Of a DNA stretch of 64,000 nucleotides, positions 24,839 to 32,540 are shown piece after piece. The position numbers and the translations under genes were made by a program. This DNA comes from JASMTM01 sp964441735 (GTDB taxonomy: Bacteria; Thermotogota; Thermotogae; Petrotogales; Kosmotogaceae). The notes under the pieces were generated by a model. It was not told the DNA's origin and did not search any database. It worked only from the letters and a program-made list of their open reading frames with translations. The stretch is taken from positions 57,094-121,093 of the forward strand of contig CAYTVB010000001.1 in assembly GCA_964441735.1 (NCBI GenBank), written 5' to 3'. Each line of letters starts with the position of its first letter. The first letter of the stretch is position 1.

Positions 24839-26187
24839 TGAATAAGGATGTTGTGATACTCGGTGGTGGACCTGCTGGAATAATAACAGCAACAACTGCA
24901 AAAAAGAACTATCCAGATAAAACTGTAACGATAATTAGGAAAGAAGAAACAGGTGTTATTCCCTGCGGTATACCTTACATTTTCGGGACGCTGGATTCAG
25001 TGGATCAAAATGTTATGGGAATCGATGGGCCAAAGAAAATGGGTATTGAGTTTATATTTGATGAAATTAAACAGATTGATTTTGATTCAAAGAAACTTGT
25101 AAGTAAAAACGACACTGAAATTTTTTACGAAAAACTCATCATTGCAACAGGTTCTACTCCAACTTTTCCTCCAATACAAGGAACAGAATTAAATGGTGTT
25201 TTTACAATCAAAAAAGATAAAAACTATCTTGAAAAGGTCTATGAATATGCCAACAATGTTGAAAAAGTTACAGTTATTGGTGGCGGATTCATTGGAGTTG
25301 AAGTAAGCGATGAACTAAGAAAAATGGGTAAAAAAGTAACATTAATTGAAGCCATGGGACATTTGCTTCCTGCAGCATACGATGAAGATTTTGGTGATCT
25401 TGCACAGGAAACGCTGGAATCACATGATTTAACTGTGAAGACAAATTCACTTGTAAAGGAAATTTCAGGGAGCAATAAAGTCGAAAAAATAATTACCAAA
25501 GATGGGGAAGAAATAAAAACGGATATGGTAATCCTGGCTACAGGTTATAAAGCAAATGTAGAATTATTCAAGAATACTAATTTGCATATTGGACACAGTA
25601 GCGGAATCTGGGTAGACGAGTATATGAGAACAAGCATTGATGATGTTTTTGCTGTTGGAGACTGTGTAGAACATAAAGATTTCTTTACAAGAAGACCGAG
25701 TAACTTAATGTTAGCTTCGACTGCAGTATTTGATGCAAGAATTGCTGGTACCAATCTGTACCATCTGGTTGTTGTAAGAGAAAATCATGGTAATCTCGGA
25801 GTGTTTTCAACTTCTATTGAAGGTTTAACACTTGGCGCTGCTGGTATGACCTGTAAAAAATCCGAAAAAGAAGGCTTTAAGTGTGTTGTCGGTGAAGCTG
25901 AAACCGTTGACAGACATCCAGGCACATTACCTGACAAAAGCAAAATGAAAGTAAAACTTCTCTTTTCTGAGGAAAGTGGAATATTACTTGGAGCTCAAAT
26001 TACTGGAGGTAAGAGTGTTGGCGAAATAATTAATATGATTGGTTTGGGTTTACAAAAAGGAATAACAGCAAATGACCTCGTAACAATGCAAATCGGGACC
26101 CATCCATTACTGACCTCAGCACCAACAAAATACCCATTAATTACTGCTGCAGAGTCAGCGCTTATGAAGCTTAGAAACTACGCGTAG
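24838..26187 (+). CDS. FAD-dependent NAD(P)H disulfide reductase/NADH oxidase family
   Basis: 449 residues, GTG start. FAD-binding GGGPAGIITA at residues 9-18; single redox cysteine C43 in IPCGIPY, as in CoA-disulfide reductase and NADH oxidase (Nox); NAD-binding VIGGGFIGVEVSDELRK; second FAD motif VFAVGDCVE; and the C-terminal dimerisation domain. Such enzymes reduce CoA disulfide, persulfide or oxygen with NAD(P)H. One conserved Cys makes polysulfide/persulfide or CoA-disulfide reduction possible. It is cotranscribed with the radical SAM gene (1-nt overlap), so it may supply electrons or sulfide for the cluster system; this link is inferred. Confidence 0.85.
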   Translation: MNKDVVILGGGPAGIITATTAKKNYPDKTVTIIRKEETGVIPCGIPYIFGTLDSVDQNVMGIDGPKKMGIEFIFDEIKQIDFDSKKLVSKNDTEIFYEKLIIATGSTPTFPPIQGTELNGVFTIKKDKNYLEKVYEYANNVEKVTVIGGGFIGVEVSDELRKMGKKVTLIEAMGHLLPAAYDEDFGDLAQETLESHDLTVKTNSLVKEISGSNKVEKIITKDGEEIKTDMVILATGYKANVELFKNTNLHIGHSSGIWVDEYMRTSIDDVFAVGDCVEHKDFFTRRPSNLMLASTAVFDARIAGTNLYHLVVVRENHGNLGVFSTSIEGLTLGAAGMTCKKSEKEGFKCVVGEAETVDRHPGTLPDKSKMKVKLLFSEESGILLGAQITGGKSVGEIINMIGLGLQKGITANDLVTMQIGTHPLLTSAPTKYPLITAAESALMKLRNYA

Positions 26188-26214
26188 CAAGGTAAAAAAA
26201 ATGGAGTGATCAGA

Positions 26215-26592
26215 TTGCCTTTTTTTAGAAGAGGATTTGGACCTGGAAAGGGTAGAGGTATTGCCAGAATATGGAGAGCAGCCTTTATTCTTTTGTTGTT
26301 GGCAGAAAAGCCATCTCATGGATATGAGCTTGCTTCAAGGCTTGAGGAATTTGAGCTTGGAAGCGCGAGTATTGGGCAAATGGGAGGTTTGTACAGAATA
26401 CTAACTGAATTAGAAGCAGAAGGATTGGTTGTAGCTGAATGGGATACTTCTGAACCAGGTCCAGCAAAGAAAAATTATCGTATAACAGCTAAAGGCAAAA
26501 TGTTTTTATCCCGAATTGCTGATGATTTTAAGAATACAAAGAAAATACTTGACCGTTTCATAAAAAGACATGCCGCAGTTGAAAATTCATAA
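26215..26592 (+). CDS. PadR-family transcriptional regulator
   Basis: About 125 residues. The winged helix covers WRAAFILLLLAEKPSHGYELASRLEEF through GGLYRILTELEAEGLVVAEWDTSEPGPAKKNYRITAKGKMFL, with the GPAKK-Y-IT wing typical of PadR. A basic Gly-rich start (FFRRGFGPGKGRG) echoes the DUF5320 protein. TTG at 26215 is favoured because GGAG lies 8 nt before it; GTG at 26206 overlaps that site. As the last gene of the cluster it probably regulates the promoter at 20885-20914. Confidence 0.85.
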   Translation: MPFFRRGFGPGKGRGIARIWRAAFILLLLAEKPSHGYELASRLEEFELGSASIGQMGGLYRILTELEAEGLVVAEWDTSEPGPAKKNYRITAKGKMFLSRIADDFKNTKKILDRFIKRHAAVENS

Positions 26593-26724
26593 AAATATCG
26601 TTTGCTGTGAAAATTATGTTTGTTGTATTCTGTTGTTTAAGGTGGATAATGTGATATGTTTTCGATGAGTATGTTTTAATTATTTTTTTCAACTGGAAAT
26701 TAAGAAATAGGAGTGGTGATTATT

Positions 26725-27462
26725 ATGGTTGATAAAGATCATCGAGAGCTAATAGGCATTATTCAGCGTGAACTTGAGAGTAAGGCAGATTATCAGTATA
26801 AAAAGAACTCAATCAGGTTTTTCAAAAAGGAAGATCTTAAAGAAGTAAAAAGCATGTCCCATGGCAATAGATTACCTGTTGTTAGAAAGATTTCTGCGGA
26901 GTATTTCAAAAAAATAAAGAAATCCGAAAAATCGAAGATTTTGAACCTGTGTGATTATTTGCTGGCTACAAATTATTCTGAAGAAAGAACAATAGCTTTT
27001 GACTGGGCATTCAGATTAAAAAACAGACTGGACAAAGAAGATTTCTGGAGATTTGAACGTTGGTTAATGCACTATGTCCATCACTGGGGCTCCTGCGATG
27101 ACCTTTGTACACATGCTTTTGGTTATTTGTTGTACAAATATCCTGAATTAATTAATAACACCATAAGCTGGAGAAGTTCGGATAACCGTTGGTCAAGACG
27201 TGCCAGTGCTGTTATTTTAATTTATTCTACACGCAGGAGAAATATCCTGAAAGAAGTTTTTGAAACCTGTGATGCATTAATTACAGATAAAGATGATCTT
27301 GTGAAAAAAGGATATGGCTGGCTTCTCAAAGAAACGGCTAATGAATTTCCTGATGAAGTTTTTGATTATGTAATGAAAAATCGTGAGAGGATGCCCAGGG
27401 TTTCTTTACGATATGCAATAGAAAAATATCCCGAGGAAATGAGAAAGAAAGCTATGGCTTAA
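26725..27462 (+). CDS. DNA alkylation repair glycosylase, AlkD-like
   Basis: 245 residues made of HEAT-like helical repeats. AlkD (Bacillus cereus) excises positively charged alkylated purines (3-methyladenine, 7-methylguanine) without base flipping, using Trp109, Asp113 and Trp187. Here HHWGSCDDLCTHAFGYLL gives W121 and D125/D126, and DNRWSRRASAV gives W156, matching that layout. The start is taken at ATG 26725, with GGTGAT 4 nt upstream; GTG at 26713 is an alternative. The next gene on the strand encodes uracil-DNA glycosylase, so this may be a small base-excision repair group. Confidence 0.8.
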   Translation: MVDKDHRELIGIIQRELESKADYQYKKNSIRFFKKEDLKEVKSMSHGNRLPVVRKISAEYFKKIKKSEKSKILNLCDYLLATNYSEERTIAFDWAFRLKNRLDKEDFWRFERWLMHYVHHWGSCDDLCTHAFGYLLYKYPELINNTISWRSSDNRWSRRASAVILIYSTRRRNILKEVFETCDALITDKDDLVKKGYGWLLKETANEFPDEVFDYVMKNRERMPRVSLRYAIEKYPEEMRKKAMA

Positions 27463-27592
27463 TTTATATAAGCCACAATGATACTGGTTTTTCCAGTTTA
27501 GTTACAGAGTTTTATTTAATTAATTCCTGTGTGTAACTCTATTTATTCTTTTATAATCATGTATTTCTTCACTTATAAGAAGGTTTTAATTT

Positions 27593-28351
27593 ATGAAAAT
27601 AGGGGAAATGAATAAAAAAATAACGAACTGTGAAAGGTGCAGGCTTTCTGAAACCAGGAAAAATGTTATTTGTGGCGAAGGCGATCCTGATTCAAAATTT
27701 ATGATTGTCGCCCAGGCACCTGGAGAAAATGAAGATGAAAAGGGAAAAATGTTTGTTGGACCATCCGGGAAGGTCTTGTTTGAGTTACTAGATAAGGTTA
27801 ACGTTAAGAAGAAAGACATTTATATGACAAATCTTATTAAGTGTATGTTACCGAATAATAGAAAGCCCAAACAGGATGAAATAGAAGCCTGCAGTGTTTA
27901 CCTGGATAATGAGCTTAATGAAGTTACTTCTAACATTGTTATCACTCTCGGCCATTACGCCACGAAGTATTTATTGAAAAAGAATGAATTGAAATTGCCT
28001 GAAGGACCTGATTTCCTCAAGGTTTATGGAAAGTTATTTCTGGGAAAGGGGATTAAAATTCTTCCTCTGGAGCACCCTGCTGTTATTCTCCACAATGAAG
28101 AGACAAAAGAGAAGCTTCAGAATCATTATCAGAAAATAAATGTTTTACAGCGTGAATGTAAGTGGTTTCCAGTTTGCCCAATGAAAAGGTTTAATAAATT
28201 AGGAATACTTGATAGTAGATGGATAAAATTGTACTGTAAAGGTTATTGGAAAAGCTGTATAAGATATAATATGGAAGAAAATGGTGAACCTCATCCAGAT
28301 TGGATGTTACCTGATGGAACCCTGGATGAGAGTTTACGTGGAAGGTGGTGA
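27593..28351 (+). CDS. Uracil-DNA glycosylase (family 4/5 type) with extra C-terminal cysteine domain
   Basis: 252 residues. Residues 1-185 form an iron-sulfur UDG: cluster cysteines C13, C16, C84, C100; motif A in AQAPGENEDEKG; motif B His in LEHPAVIL (H161). The Asp/Glu in ENEDEK marks family 4-like catalysis. Residues 186-252 are an added domain with C189, C195, C215, C222 and a conserved-looking end GEPHPDWMLPDGTLDESLRG. This tail is not part of the minimal UDG; a second metal site is possible. The C-terminus overlaps the region just before the next gene's ATG by no bases (4 nt gap). Confidence 0.82.
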   Translation: MKIGEMNKKITNCERCRLSETRKNVICGEGDPDSKFMIVAQAPGENEDEKGKMFVGPSGKVLFELLDKVNVKKKDIYMTNLIKCMLPNNRKPKQDEIEACSVYLDNELNEVTSNIVITLGHYATKYLLKKNELKLPEGPDFLKVYGKLFLGKGIKILPLEHPAVILHNEETKEKLQNHYQKINVLQRECKWFPVCPMKRFNKLGILDSRWIKLYCKGYWKSCIRYNMEENGEPHPDWMLPDGTLDESLRGRW

Positions 28352-28355
28352 TACT

Positions 28356-28997
28356 ATGAAAATTACTATAATCTACGATAATACTGCGTGGAATAGTGAA
28401 CTAAAAGCTGACTGGGGTTTTTCGTGTTTGGTTGAAGCACATGGAAAGAATATTTTATTTGATACGGGTACAAAGGGAAACATACTTCTTTCCAATATGG
28501 AAAAACTGGATATTGATCCAGAGAAAATTGATGAAATATTTATTTCCCATTCTCATTATGATCATATTGGTGGACTTGAAGCTTTTCTTGAAGTAAATAA
28601 TGATGTTGATATGTGGCTACCTCATCGTATTCCGGAGATTGTTGTATCTGAAAGAAAAAATGTCGCAGAAGTAAGATTGCCACAAAAGCTTCATGAAGGA
28701 ATATATTCTACGGGTATACTTGAAGAAATAGAACAATCTATGTGTGTTGAAACTGAAAAAGGAATCATAATTATTGCTGGTTGTTCCCATCCGAGTTTTG
28801 ACAGCATTCGCAGTACTGCATCAACGTTTGGAGATGTTTTTGGTGTTATCGGTGGATTACATGGCACCAGGCCTGAACCACTGGAAGATCTGGAATTTAT
28901 CTGTGCTACTCATTGCACTCAGCATAAAGAAAGAATAAAAAGATTGTACTCTGAGCAATATGTAGAAGGTGGAGCGGGAAAAATAATTGAGATTTAA
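28356..28997 (+). CDS. MBL-fold metallo-hydrolase (COG1237-type), second
   Basis: 213 residues from ATG 28356 with GGTGGTGAT upstream; longer frames start inside the UDG gene. HSHYDH at residues 65-70 is the zinc motif, FDTGTKGN precedes it, AGCSHPSFDS supplies the next His, and GGLHGTR the last. It is shorter than the protein at 19964-20758 but clearly the same subgroup. The substrate is not known. It is adjacent to the UDG gene with a 4-nt gap and probably co-transcribed. Confidence 0.75.
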   Translation: MKITIIYDNTAWNSELKADWGFSCLVEAHGKNILFDTGTKGNILLSNMEKLDIDPEKIDEIFISHSHYDHIGGLEAFLEVNNDVDMWLPHRIPEIVVSERKNVAEVRLPQKLHEGIYSTGILEEIEQSMCVETEKGIIIIAGCSHPSFDSIRSTASTFGDVFGVIGGLHGTRPEPLEDLEFICATHCTQHKERIKRLYSEQYVEGGAGKIIEI

Positions 28998-29113
28998 TTT
29001 TGCTCTGAATGTAAACTTTAGTCTTCTTTAATTTCTTATCAACTACTAATTTTTTCTAGAATGTATAATTTTTTGAATTGTTCACTTTTTATATTACAAT
29101 CTAGGAGGATATT

Positions 29114-29708
29114 ATGTTTTAAGAAAACATCTGGAGTCATTACGGTTCATGGGGGGCTGTACTTTTTTTGTAGGATTTTATGCATTATTACTGCTGTTCT
29201 TGCCATTTTATATAAAGAGCAAACATAAGCACTTATCTTGCTTTTATTCTGGCGTTTGCGATAGAAATGCATGGGATCCCTTTCAGTATGTACTTAGTTT
29301 CCTGGTTGTTTGGTTATACATTACCTGAAGGTGTATTTTGGGGTCATACGCTACAAAATTATATTGGTATTTGGGGTATGTACATAAATATCATTCTATT
29401 CGCTATTGGTTTCTTGTTGGTTGGAGAAAACATATATAAAAATTATTGGAGCAAAGACAAAGGAAAAGGCCAGCTCGTTACAAGTGGAATCTACGCATAC
29501 ATTAGACATCCTCAATATACTGGATTATTTCTAATAACACTGGGGATGATGTGTGAATAAACAACTAATTCTCTGTGGCCAGTAATTCTATATATACTGC
29601 ATATTGGCAAAAAGAGAAGAGTAAGATATAGAGAAAGAATTTGGTGAAGAGTATCTTTTTTATAATGAAAAAAACCAAATTTTTTCCTTTACCAAAAAAG
29701 TTAAGTAA
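29114..29708 (+). pseudogene. Isoprenylcysteine methyltransferase-family membrane protein, decayed
   Basis: The first ATG (29114) has a perfect AGGAGG site but is followed one codon later by TAA. The original protein can be pieced together from three frames: ENIWSHYGSWGAVLF, then FYALLLLFLPFYIKSKHK, then TYLAFILAFAIEMHGIPFSMYLVSW and on through GQLVTSGIYAYIRHPQYTGLF, the RHPxY motif of ICMT/NnrU-like membrane methyltransferases. A TAA at 29558-29560 and a final frame shift near 29635 come before KEFGEEYLFYNEKN and a stop at 29706-29708. At least two nonsense codons and three frameshifts make this a genuine pseudogene rather than a sequencing slip. Confidence 0.85.
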
Positions 29709-29785
29709 ATCTTATTCTTGAAAAGTTCAAAATTCCATTACACATACTGAAAAGTTTTTTGTTGTCAGTATTATTGGAGGGATTA

Positions 29786-30958
29786 ATGTTGTTTACGTAC
29801 AAAAAATTTGATGAGGTTGAAAAAATACTGGAAATAGCTTCTTTTTCCTTTGGGATTAAACAGGAAAAACAGGACAAATTTAAGAAATATCTTGGTAAGC
29901 TACTCAAATCAGATGTAGAACTTTACGGGGTATTTGATGAAGAAAGGCTGGTTGCAGGTTATCTGCTTTATCCTTTTGAGATGAGATTCAGAGAAAATGT
30001 GGTTCCAATGGGTGGTATTGGTTTGGTTTGCTCCCGCCCAGATTATAGGGGAAAAGGTGCAGTGAAATTCATGCTAAAGGAAGCAATAAAAACGATGATT
30101 CAAAAAAGCATGAAAGTATCGGTTTTGTATCCTTTTAACATTGATTTTTATCGTAAATACGGATGGGAGCTTTTTTTCACCAGAAAAATAATAACGCTTT
30201 CACCAGGATTGTTGAAAAAATCATCTGTTGAAGACATTGAAGCTGTCCATTATCGTTACCCGGATGAAGAAATTAAGAATTATTACAATGAGAAAGTGAA
30301 AACCTTCTATAATTTTGCATTACGCAATGACTTTTTATGGAAGAGACATCTTGATAATGAGATATCGGGAAGCGCTTCTGAGGGGGTTGTAAAATTTGTA
30401 AAAGATGGTAAGGTTGTTGGAATACTTACACTTCAAATAAAATCTGAGGATTTTGGTTCTAAAGCCTCAGTTGGTTCTATGGTTTATGAAAACGAGGATG
30501 TGAAACGAGCCATGTTTGATTATCTCCGAAAATTATCCCATCAGGTTTCTCAGATGGAATTATGGGTACCTGAAGACTTTCTCATATGGCCATATTTATC
30601 TGATAGGCCCTCCAACATTAAGAAACGGTATGCAGGTATGATACGTGTTAATTCCATGAATTTACTCAATGGATTGAAGATTGACAATGAAAAGGTTAAT
30701 TTTACTATTTTTATTAAAGATAAAACAAATGAAGAAAATGAAGGAACATGGAAGATAAAAAGCAATGAGGGTTTTCTTTCAGTAGAAAAGAGTTCCGAAA
30801 ATCCTGATTTGGAAACAGACATCGCCACCTTTTCTTCAATAATGTCTGGTTTTACCGATTTTTCGGAAATGATTAGAGCAGATCGAGTAAAGGTTAATAA
30901 CAACAATAGTGAGTTCCATCTTAATAAATCAATTACTTTCCATTTTGAACACTTTTAA
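29786..30958 (+). CDS. Eis-like GNAT acetyltransferase with SCP2-like C-terminal domain
   Basis: 390 residues from ATG 29786 (GGAGGG upstream). N-terminal GNAT domain with VPMGGIGLVCSRPDYRGKGAVKFMLKEAI, containing the acetyl-CoA loop RPDYRGKGA; a second GNAT-like domain in the middle (residues 180-280); and a C-terminal SCP2/sterol-carrier-like domain ending in FHLNKSITFHFEHF. This three-domain architecture is that of Eis (enhanced intracellular survival) proteins, which acetylate amines of aminoglycosides or proteins. The natural substrate here is unknown. A strong terminator follows. Confidence 0.78.
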   Translation: MLFTYKKFDEVEKILEIASFSFGIKQEKQDKFKKYLGKLLKSDVELYGVFDEERLVAGYLLYPFEMRFRENVVPMGGIGLVCSRPDYRGKGAVKFMLKEAIKTMIQKSMKVSVLYPFNIDFYRKYGWELFFTRKIITLSPGLLKKSSVEDIEAVHYRYPDEEIKNYYNEKVKTFYNFALRNDFLWKRHLDNEISGSASEGVVKFVKDGKVVGILTLQIKSEDFGSKASVGSMVYENEDVKRAMFDYLRKLSHQVSQMELWVPEDFLIWPYLSDRPSNIKKRYAGMIRVNSMNLLNGLKIDNEKVNFTIFIKDKTNEENEGTWKIKSNEGFLSVEKSSENPDLETDIATFSSIMSGFTDFSEMIRADRVKVNNNNSEFHLNKSITFHFEHF

Positions 30959-30977
30959 TTAGGAAAACAAATATTTT

Positions 30978-31015
30978 TAAGGCCATCAGTAAAATAACTG
31001 ATGGCTTTTTTTATT
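30978..31015 (+). terminator. Intrinsic terminator after eis-like gene
   Basis: GCCATCAGT (30982-30990), loop AAAATA, ACTGATGGC (30997-31005), then TTTTTTT. Nine perfect base pairs. Confidence 0.92.
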
Positions 31016-31077
31016 TTATTGATATTATCCAAAATAATATGCATTTATTTAGTATTTATTTATTTTGTATTAATCGC

Positions 31078-31098
31078 TATAATGCTTACTAAATAGTA
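31078..31098 (+). promoter_or_regulatory. Candidate -10 and palindrome upstream of MFS gene
   Basis: TATAAT (31078-31083) is followed by the palindrome TACTA-AA-TAGTA (31087-31098), a plausible operator at the transcription start. No good -35 was found; the MFS start is about 150 bp downstream, leaving a long leader without an obvious fold. Confidence 0.3.
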
Positions 31099-31250
31099 GT
31101 TTACTGCAATATTATCAATTCTTTCCATAATGAAATATAAATTCTATTATAAAAATATTCAATATAAACTTGAAATTTATATACATATTATGGTATATTT
31201 TTAAATGTAAAACAATAAATTTTGTAAAAGATGATTGGCAGGTGAAAAAA

Positions 31251-32513
31251 ATGAATTCATACAAAAGAAATTTTTGGTTTTATTCACTGGGCAGGCTTGT
31301 TTCTTTAATAGGATCCGGGGTTCAACAGGTAGCTATTCCTTTGTACATATTAGACCTAACTGGTTCTGGTACAATGATGGGAACTTTTGTTTTGATATCT
31401 ATGTTACCGAAAATAATTTTAGGCCCATTTGCTGGGGTTATTGGTGATAGATTCGATAGAAAGAAAATAATGGTTTATACAGATTTTGTTCGGGGAGGAC
31501 TTATTCTATTTCTCGCTTTAATGGCGGGATTTGATTCATTAACACTGATTTCTTTGCTCATAGTACAAGCACTGGTATCATCCTTTGATATGATTTTCGA
31601 TCCTGCAACAAATGCTATGATTGCTGATATTGTACCTTCGGAAAATTTAACCAAAGCAAATTCTGTAGTTCAGGGTATAAACAGTTTTAGCTATATTATT
31701 GGACCTGCTCTTGGGGGCATTTTATATGGTTTCTTTGGTATAGAACTGGTATTTATAATAAATGGGATATCTTTTGTAGCTTCTGCTATTAATGAAATAT
31801 TTATTACATATACTCAGACAACCGAGAGAACAAAACTATCGGTGAAGAAAGTAATGGAAGATATGAAAGAAGGTTTTATTTTTCTAAAGGATGTAAAAGG
31901 ATTGCTAATCCTGTTGATATTTTGTATGGTATCTAACTTCCTCGTATCACCAGTTTTTGCAGTTGTTTTTCCGTTTTTTGCCAGGGAAGTTGTTGGCTTT
32001 TCCGGACAGCAATTCGGTTTTCTCCAGACAAGCTGGGTTGCAGGGATATTACTGGGAAATGTAATATTAGGAGCTTTTCTTGCGAAGAGAAGACCGGCAA
32101 AGCTATTCAAAAAAGGTTTGATTAATCAGGCAATTCTTTTTCAGTTATTCTTTATAGCTGCGTTGCCTTTCTCCACAAAATTTTTTGGTGGAGCAACCTG
32201 GATATATTTCTCTGTGATTGGTTCTATTTTAATGGTAACTGGAATTTTTAATGCTTTTGTGAATACACCCCTTATGACTATGTTTCACAAAAAAACTCCA
32301 ACCAAGTATCGTTCCAGAGTGTTCTCTGTCATTGCTGTTTTAGCACAATTAGTAACACCTTTAGGAGCAGTATTATATGGAATAGGCCTGGATTTAATGG
32401 CAGCACACTGGTTATTGCTGATTGCAAATATAGGAAGCTTAATAATAATTATCGCTTTCTTTGCCAGGGGGCTTGATACGTTCTTGATGGAACCAAAACC
32501 AGGTGAAGCATAA
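31251..32513 (+). CDS. MFS transporter, EntS/macrolide-exporter-like (MFS_3)
   Basis: 420 residues from ATG 31251 (GCAGGTGAAAAAA upstream), with about 12 hydrophobic segments. Starts NFWFYSLGRLVSLIGSGVQQVAIPLYILDLTGSG, typical of the MFS_3 group (enterobactin exporter EntS, Mef macrolide efflux). The loop 2-3 motif is GDRFDRKKIMV. Acts in the cytoplasmic membrane as a proton-coupled exporter. The substrate cannot be inferred. Convergent with the GGDEF gene, 27 nt between stops. Confidence 0.82.
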   Translation: MNSYKRNFWFYSLGRLVSLIGSGVQQVAIPLYILDLTGSGTMMGTFVLISMLPKIILGPFAGVIGDRFDRKKIMVYTDFVRGGLILFLALMAGFDSLTLISLLIVQALVSSFDMIFDPATNAMIADIVPSENLTKANSVVQGINSFSYIIGPALGGILYGFFGIELVFIINGISFVASAINEIFITYTQTTERTKLSVKKVMEDMKEGFIFLKDVKGLLILLIFCMVSNFLVSPVFAVVFPFFAREVVGFSGQQFGFLQTSWVAGILLGNVILGAFLAKRRPAKLFKKGLINQAILFQLFFIAALPFSTKFFGGATWIYFSVIGSILMVTGIFNAFVNTPLMTMFHKKTPTKYRSRVFSVIAVLAQLVTPLGAVLYGIGLDLMAAHWLLLIANIGSLIIIIAFFARGLDTFLMEPKPGEA

Positions 32514-32540
32514 AAACTTTGCGAATAAAATTGTGTTGTT

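Noticed and set aside
27480..27560. Inverted repeats between AlkD and UDG genes
   Set aside because: Stems of 5-7 bp with weak tails; not enough for a terminator call.
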